DNA of 30,390 nucleotides from Coemansia sp. RSA 1804 (lineage: Eukaryota > Kickxellomycota > Kickxellomycetes > Kickxellales > Kickxellaceae): NCBI GenBank assembly GCA_027578815.1, contig JANBTH010000153.1, forward strand, positions 1 to 30,390, in the 5' to 3' direction. Each line of letters opens with the position of its first letter. The stretch's first letter is position 1. The notes under the pieces were generated by a model, which did not search any database, was not told the origin of the DNA, and saw nothing but the letters and a program-made list of their open reading frames with translations. Made by a program: the position numbers and the translations under genes. Of this stretch, positions 26,213 to 30,390 are shown one piece after another.

Positions 26213-27009
26213 TAAGTAAATGAAAGGCTACTGGGGAAGGGGCTTTTTCACGCTCTGTTTATGTGAACAAAATCAATTCTACCATTGGCTCTTTGAAAAG
26301 TTTGTCACTTGCTCAATATATTCCAATAATAGACAATAACTGGACTTGGCGTTGAAAGCTAATAATTAAACGGTAAACCTGCAAAAGTGTAGATGTTTAT
26401 AGTTTTTTATTTAGAACTTGTAAGAAAATGTCTAGTTTAAAGGCTCTAACGCATTATCTACAAAGCATTGTTTGAATTTACACTGGTAATGGCAAATAAA
26501 CCCATATATAATATAAAACATTATTAATGCTAGCGACATGTACATGGATGCTACATGATATAGTTACGTGGTGGATATACCAAACAATAGCAAATTTTCT
26601 ACATGTTATATAATTAATGTGTACCTGTGTGCTGCTAAACGTATTTGATATAGTGTTTAACTATTTTTACTCGTTTTAGATATAAAAAAGTATTTTATTT
26701 GTCTGCTCACAAGGTCTATTCACAGACTGTTGCTATATTAAATAAAAGTTGCTGTATTTGTGTGATAGCTGGCATAGCGGATTCGCACTGTGTGGAGTGT
26801 CAGTTCTTTTGCACTTTGATGGGTATCTTTTTTAACCTGTGGGCTGCAATGCAAAACCAAAGCAAACAGACCCATTAAAGAACCTCGACACTTACGACAT
26901 GAGACACCGGCCTGAATCACTTTGTGGTGAAATGAACAGCAAACACGGGGGAGGCAAACTAACAACATCTTTTCCCTCATCCTTTGTGGGCTGTGAGTTT
27001 GATTGCTTT

Positions 27010-27029
27010 GATTGTGTGTCGTCACAATC
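27010..27029. repeat. Perfect 7-bp inverted repeat with 6-bp spacer
   Basis: GATTGTG and CACAATC flank TGTCGT about 205 bp upstream of the purine nucleoside phosphorylase ATG. It could be a factor-binding dyad, or chance in AT-rich DNA. Confidence 0.35.
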
Positions 27030-27188
27030 ACACAGCATGGAAAAATTATCCCGGGTTCTACTGCCGAATTTGGAAGAAAAATAAAAGTCAATGCCAATAA
27101 GGAGCAAAATGTATTTTTCCTTTTTTTCTCTCTGCTTTACTTTTCTTTACTTTTATTATATTCTATTCTTATCGGGTTTTACCTATTA

Positions 27189-27200
27189 CCCCCCCCCCCC
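27189..27200 (+). repeat. C12 homopolymer in the leader of the phosphorylase gene
   Basis: Twelve C in a row within a pyrimidine-rich tract, ending 35 bp before the ATG. It may be part of the promoter or leader. Its length is likely to be variable or misread. Confidence 0.9.
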
Positions 27201-27235
27201 GCGCTCTCTCTTCTTTTGAACGGCAACTGCTTTTT

Positions 27236-28297
27236 ATGGATCCACTTGACACGAAAGTCGCACCACAGGCACTGGCAGAACTGTGCAACCCAAAAAGTGC
27301 TGGTACCTCAACTACTCCGACTGGGGGACCAGCAGGATCATGTCCTTCACCGCGCCCTGTGGAAACGATTCCACACAGCGTCTACGAAAGCGCAGCAAAC
27401 TACGTGCGCAAGAGGCTTGAGGGCCGCGACCTGCCGCAGATAGGACTCGCCTGCGGCAAGACGCTCCAGGGTATTGCAGACAAACTCGAGGGCGAGATCG
27501 TGGATATCCCGCACTCTGAGATCCCCGGGTTTGTCAGCAGCACTGTGCTGAAATCGTCAGGACGGCTTGTGTTTGGCGAGATCAGCGGGACGCCCGTGGT
27601 GTGTGTGGTTGGCAGATGCCACTACTACGAGGGCTACTCGATGAAGCACATCACCTTCCCAATCCGCATGCTTTCGCTTGTTGGCGTCAAAACTCTGGTA
27701 GTCACCACGGCGGTTAGTGGAATAGCTTCTGATCTGGATCTGGGCGACATCACCGTGATCAAGGACCACATTTCGCTGCCGACACTTGCTGGGCTCAACC
27801 CGCTGATTGGGCCGAACTTTGCGCAGCTTGGCCCGCGCATGCCCAGCATGTACAACGCGTACACTTTCAACATGCGTAAGCTGGCCTTCAAAGTGCTTCT
27901 GGCCGACAAGGAGCTGCAGAAGCGAGGCGTTCGTATGCGTGAAGCCGTCTACTGTCACACCACGGGCCCCTCGTTTGAAACAAGAGCCGAGTGTCTTGCG
28001 CTTCGCACGCTTGGCGCAGAGGTCATTGGAACATCGATAGTGCCAGACGTCGTTGTGGCTCACCACTCGGGGATGGATGTGCTCTGTCTTGGGCTTGTCA
28101 CTAATGTGGTTGCCAAGGGTGTTGAGCCTAGCGCTGAGGAAGCTGCACGCGCGGCGCTGGCTGGCGCAAAGGCGCCAAAACCCGCTGATGATGACGCCGA
28201 CGACGACATCCTTACTCGCAAGGGTTCTGTCAAAAAGGGCAGCCAGCGAGCGGCCGATCTCAATCTGCTTGTCAAGCGGATAGTTGAGAACATGTGA
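27236..28297 (+). CDS. Divergent purine nucleoside phosphorylase (PNP, family 2)
   Basis: The 353-residue protein follows the trimeric PNP layout: CGKTLQGIADKL (73-84), HSEIPGF (93-99), GRCHYYEGY (126-134), GDITVIKDHISLP (170-182), GPSFETRAEC (244-253) and GLVTN (286-290). PNP splits inosine or guanosine with phosphate in purine salvage. Human PNP contacts that are kept are Arg84 (Arg127), His86 (His129), Tyr88 (Tyr131), Glu201 (Glu248), Ser220 (Ser267) and Asn243 (Asn290). Changed are the phosphate-loop GSG (GKT, 74-76), Asn115 (Thr158), Met219 (Thr266) and His257 (apparently Ala304). Purine recognition may therefore be kept while phosphate and ribose handling differ. There are about 40 extra N-terminal residues and an acidic-then-basic insertion at about 315-338. 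It is clearly not MTAP. It may be a paralogue with a changed substrate. Confidence 0.85.
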   Translation: MDPLDTKVAPQALAELCNPKSAGTSTTPTGGPAGSCPSPRPVETIPHSVYESAANYVRKRLEGRDLPQIGLACGKTLQGIADKLEGEIVDIPHSEIPGFVSSTVLKSSGRLVFGEISGTPVVCVVGRCHYYEGYSMKHITFPIRMLSLVGVKTLVVTTAVSGIASDLDLGDITVIKDHISLPTLAGLNPLIGPNFAQLGPRMPSMYNAYTFNMRKLAFKVLLADKELQKRGVRMREAVYCHTTGPSFETRAECLALRTLGAEVIGTSIVPDVVVAHHSGMDVLCLGLVTNVVAKGVEPSAEEAARAALAGAKAPKPADDDADDDILTRKGSVKKGSQRAADLNLLVKRIVENM

Positions 28298-28898
28298 GCC
28301 GATTTCGTGCGCATGGTCTTTTATTAAATGTTTTTCTTGCTTGTTTTCTTTTTCTTGATTCTTCTCGTTATGCTCTAGAACGAAAACCGCTGAGGAAATG
28401 GGTAATTTTGATTGTTGCATATGTGTGGTGGCAACGGCTCATCCTGGATCAAGTCGTATCAATCAATGGAGCATTTATCGGCTGGCTCATGCCCAACTGA
28501 TTCGATGCGGGAAGACCGAGAAAGAGCGATGAGCGATGACGCATAGAAAATCAAATCTAGCAATGCTTTTCTCCCCTCATCCGACAAACCCCCGCTGTGC
28601 GTTTCTTTTCCACAATCTGTTTTGGCGATTTCAGAGATAACCACGACCTCAATGTCAGCAAACGTGTATGCCAAAAAAAAGCAAACGAAGCTTGTTGGGA
28701 AAAATAGAAAAGACGTTGTTGCTTCTTCTCCTTCCTTCTTTTCTTTTCTTCTCTCAGTTTCCTCAAGATCGTGTCTTGCTTTCTCTGTTCTTGCCCTATT
28801 TTCTTTGAGTTTATTCTCTTTCTTTCTTCTGGTCTATCCAGCCAATATCTAACCTACCAGACAGATCAGCTTTCTCTCTATCTCTTCTCACAGCAGCC
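28298..28898 (+). promoter_or_regulatory. pgk1: Intergenic region and pyrimidine-rich promoter of pgk1
   Basis: This 600 bp holds no gene. From about 28716 to 28850 the plus strand is dominated by C and T (TTCTTC, CTTTCT units), followed by a short C/A-rich leader and CAGCAGCC directly before the ATG. CT blocks ahead of the start are typical of strongly expressed fungal glycolytic genes (established for yeast PGK1 and others). Confidence 0.55.
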
Positions 28899-30158
28899 AT
28901 GTCCATCTCCAACAAGCTCTCAATCAAGGACATTGATGTCAAGAACAAGCGTGTTCTTGTTCGTGTTGACTTTAACGTCCCACAGGACAAGGAGCTGAAG
29001 ATTACCAACAATGCGCGTATCGTTGCAGCGCTGCCAACGATCAAGTACCTGCTTGAACAGGGCGCAGCAAGCGTTGTGCTTATGAGCCATCTGGGCCGTC
29101 CCAACGGCAAGCCCAGCGCCAAGTACTCGCTGAAGCCGGTGGCTGCCGAGCTCGAGACGCTTCTGGGCAAGCCAGTTACCTTCCTCGACGACTGTGTTGG
29201 CACCAAGGTCGAGAACGCATGCGCCAGCCTGTCGGGCGGAGCAGTTGTTCTTCTGGAGAATCTGCGGTTCCATGCTGAGGAAGAAGGATCGTCCAAGAAC
29301 GCCGATGGCAAGAAGGTCAAGGCCGATGCCGACAAGATCAAGGCGTTCCGTGCCTCGCTGACCAAGCTGGGTGATGTCTATGTCAACGATGCGTTTGGCA
29401 CTGCGCACCGCGCGCACTCGTCGATGGTTGGTGTGGAGCTCCCGGTTCGTGCCGCTGGATTCCTGATGCAGAAGGAGCTCGAGTACTTTGGAAAGGTCAC
29501 CGAGAACCCCGCTCGCCCGTACCTGGCCATTCTTGGCGGTGCCAAGATCTCGGACAAGATCCTGCTTATTGACAATCTTCTTGACAAGGTTGACATGATG
29601 ATCGTTACCGGCGGCATGGCGTACACCTTCCACAAGGAGCTGACGAACATGAAGATTGGCGGTTCGCTCTATGATGCTAACGGCGCAAAGATCGTCGGTG
29701 ACCTTGTTGCAAAGGCAAAGAAGAACAATGTCAAGTTTGTGCTTCCCACCGATTTCATCGCTGCCGACAAGTTTGCTCCAGATGCTAACACCAAGACGGC
29801 CACCGTGGAGGGCGGTATTGAGGAAGGCTGGGAGGGTCTTGATATTGGCCCAAAGTCTGTCAAGGACTTTGCGGAGCTGATCAACCAGGCCAAGACTATT
29901 GTGTGGAACGGTCCGTGCGGTGTCTTTGAGTTTGAGAAGTTTGCTGTGGGCACCAACGAGACCATGGATGCCATTATTGCTGCTCACGACAAGAACGGCG
30001 CCACCACCATCATTGGCGGCGGCGACTCGGCTACAGCTGCCGCTAACCGCGGCGTCACCGACAAGTTCTCGCATGTGTCGACTGGCGGCGGTGCCTCCCT
30101 TGAGCTGCTCGAGGGCAAGGAGCTGCCTGGCGTCACTGCGCTCTCGAACAAAAACTAA
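28899..30158 (+). CDS. pgk1: Phosphoglycerate kinase
   Basis: The 419-residue enzyme transfers phosphate from 1,3-bisphosphoglycerate to ADP in cytosolic glycolysis. It has the usual length (yeast 416) and all signatures. RVLVRVDFNVP is the N-terminal PGK signature. SHLGRPNGK and the VLLENLRFH block bind 3-phosphoglycerate. LGGAKISDKI and DMMIVTGGMAYTF follow, then VWNGPCGVFEFEKF. The glycine-rich nucleotide site is TIIGGGDSATAA, and the terminal block is VSTGGGASLELLEGKELPGV. The start is in a good context behind a pyrimidine-rich promoter. An antisense ORF of 439 codons over the same DNA is a by-product of codon bias. Nothing unusual is seen in the active site. Confidence 0.99.
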   Translation: MSISNKLSIKDIDVKNKRVLVRVDFNVPQDKELKITNNARIVAALPTIKYLLEQGAASVVLMSHLGRPNGKPSAKYSLKPVAAELETLLGKPVTFLDDCVGTKVENACASLSGGAVVLLENLRFHAEEEGSSKNADGKKVKADADKIKAFRASLTKLGDVYVNDAFGTAHRAHSSMVGVELPVRAAGFLMQKELEYFGKVTENPARPYLAILGGAKISDKILLIDNLLDKVDMMIVTGGMAYTFHKELTNMKIGGSLYDANGAKIVGDLVAKAKKNNVKFVLPTDFIAADKFAPDANTKTATVEGGIEEGWEGLDIGPKSVKDFAELINQAKTIVWNGPCGVFEFEKFAVGTNETMDAIIAAHDKNGATTIIGGGDSATAAANRGVTDKFSHVSTGGGASLELLEGKELPGVTALSNKN

Positions 30159-30313
30159 AACATCTTTGTTTAGTGCAGTGTTTGCCTCTTGTTTGCTTAT
30201 TCTTTTGTTTGAGATTATTGAAGCTATTAATGAGAGCAATGTGTGACTGCTAGTCTTTTTTATTTAAATAGCATGGTCGACATGAGAAATACAACCTTTC
30301 TAAATTATTAGAA
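30159..30313. terminator. 3' region of pgk1
   Basis: A T-rich 155 bp stretch after the pgk1 stop with TTTGTTTG, CTTTTTTATTTAAA and AAATTATTAG strings. It is probably the 3' UTR and poly(A) region, shared with a convergent gene if the ORF at 30314 is real. Confidence 0.4.
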
Positions 30314-30390
30314 TCAAAGCTCAGCGATCAAAGCGCGAGCGCCGGTGGTGATGGTGGTGACTGCCGTCTGGTGACCGACTGTTTGTCCTG
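30314..30390 (-). CDS. Possible C-terminal end of a convergent gene (partial)
   Basis: At about 30314 the DNA changes from A/T-rich to GC-rich. A minus-strand frame entering from the window edge ends in TGA at 30314-30316, with the last 24 residues finishing in TTGARALIAEL. Another frame is open to 30319, so the call rests mainly on composition and on how protein-like the tail looks. No family is recognised. Confidence 0.3.
   Translation of the reverse strand, partial: GQTVGHQTAVTTITTGARALIAEL

Larger units (their letters stand above)
26213..27235. other. AT-rich intergenic region
   Basis: About 1 kb. The first 550 bp are very A/T-rich and hold no gene. Around 26840-27080 are overlapping ORFs of about 80-120 codons on opposite strands with no motif. 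An inverted repeat (GATTGTG, 6-bp loop, CACAATC) lies at 27010-27029. The last 130 bp are pyrimidine-rich and include a C12 run at 27189-27200, 36-47 bp before the next ATG. Confidence 0.5.

Noticed and set aside
28920..30239. 439-codon minus-strand ORF
   Set aside because: Antisense shadow over phosphoglycerate kinase, a well-known artefact in this gene.
1..30390. Search for tRNA genes by B-box-like GGTTCGAATCC strings and for transposon ends
   Set aside because: No convincing B box with a matching A box, and no long terminal or inverted repeats with a transposase or reverse transcriptase ORF were seen by eye.

Overview
The window looks like nuclear DNA of an early-diverging filamentous fungus. 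Coding sequences are long, uninterrupted by recognisable introns and GC-rich at third positions, while the gaps between them are AT-rich and full of A/T, GAAA and pyrimidine runs. An augmin-type HAUS6 protein, a fungal NADPH oxidase, a GPI-anchored trypsin-fold protein and a membrane-anchored expansin-like protein are compatible with the Kickxellomycotina (Coemansia and relatives). That placement is inference from gene content and style, not from a phylogenetic marker. No tRNA, rRNA, CRISPR array or complete transposon was seen.

Layout, left to right. At the left edge is the N-terminal part of a secreted GDSL lipase/esterase (minus, cut by the window). Then come a BAHD-type acyltransferase (minus), two short lysine-rich ORFs that share a KKVxF motif (plus), and an NADPH oxidase with a very large low-complexity insertion (minus). 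These are followed by HAUS6 of the augmin complex (minus) and a GPI-anchored trypsin-fold protein with all three catalytic residues replaced (minus). Across a 1.6 kb divergent promoter lie a long-chain acyl-CoA synthetase and a monoacylglycerol-lipase-like hydrolase (both plus), convergent with a predicted 7-TM receptor (minus). Next are a type II membrane protein with a double-psi beta-barrel domain, broken by a one-base frameshift in a G8 run (minus), and the chromatin remodeller Fun30/SMARCAD1 (minus). The right end carries a glyoxylate/hydroxypyruvate reductase, a divergent purine nucleoside phosphorylase and phosphoglycerate kinase (all plus), then possibly the 3' end of a convergent gene.

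How the genes relate. Most are independent, as expected in a fungal chromosome. One functional pair is the acyl-CoA synthetase next to the monoacylglycerol-lipase-like gene: one can release fatty acids and the other activates them. A secreted or surface theme (GDSL esterase, GPI pseudoprotease, membrane-tethered DPBB protein, NOX, 7-TM receptor) also recurs.

The most unusual items are the triple-substituted pseudoprotease, the NOX insertion between its FAD and NADPH lobes, the frameshifted type II expansin-like protein whose two key acidic positions are lost, the purine phosphorylase with rewritten phosphate and sugar sites, the tandem KKVxF microproteins, and a dense cluster of TGGCA/TGCCA pentamers in one divergent promoter.
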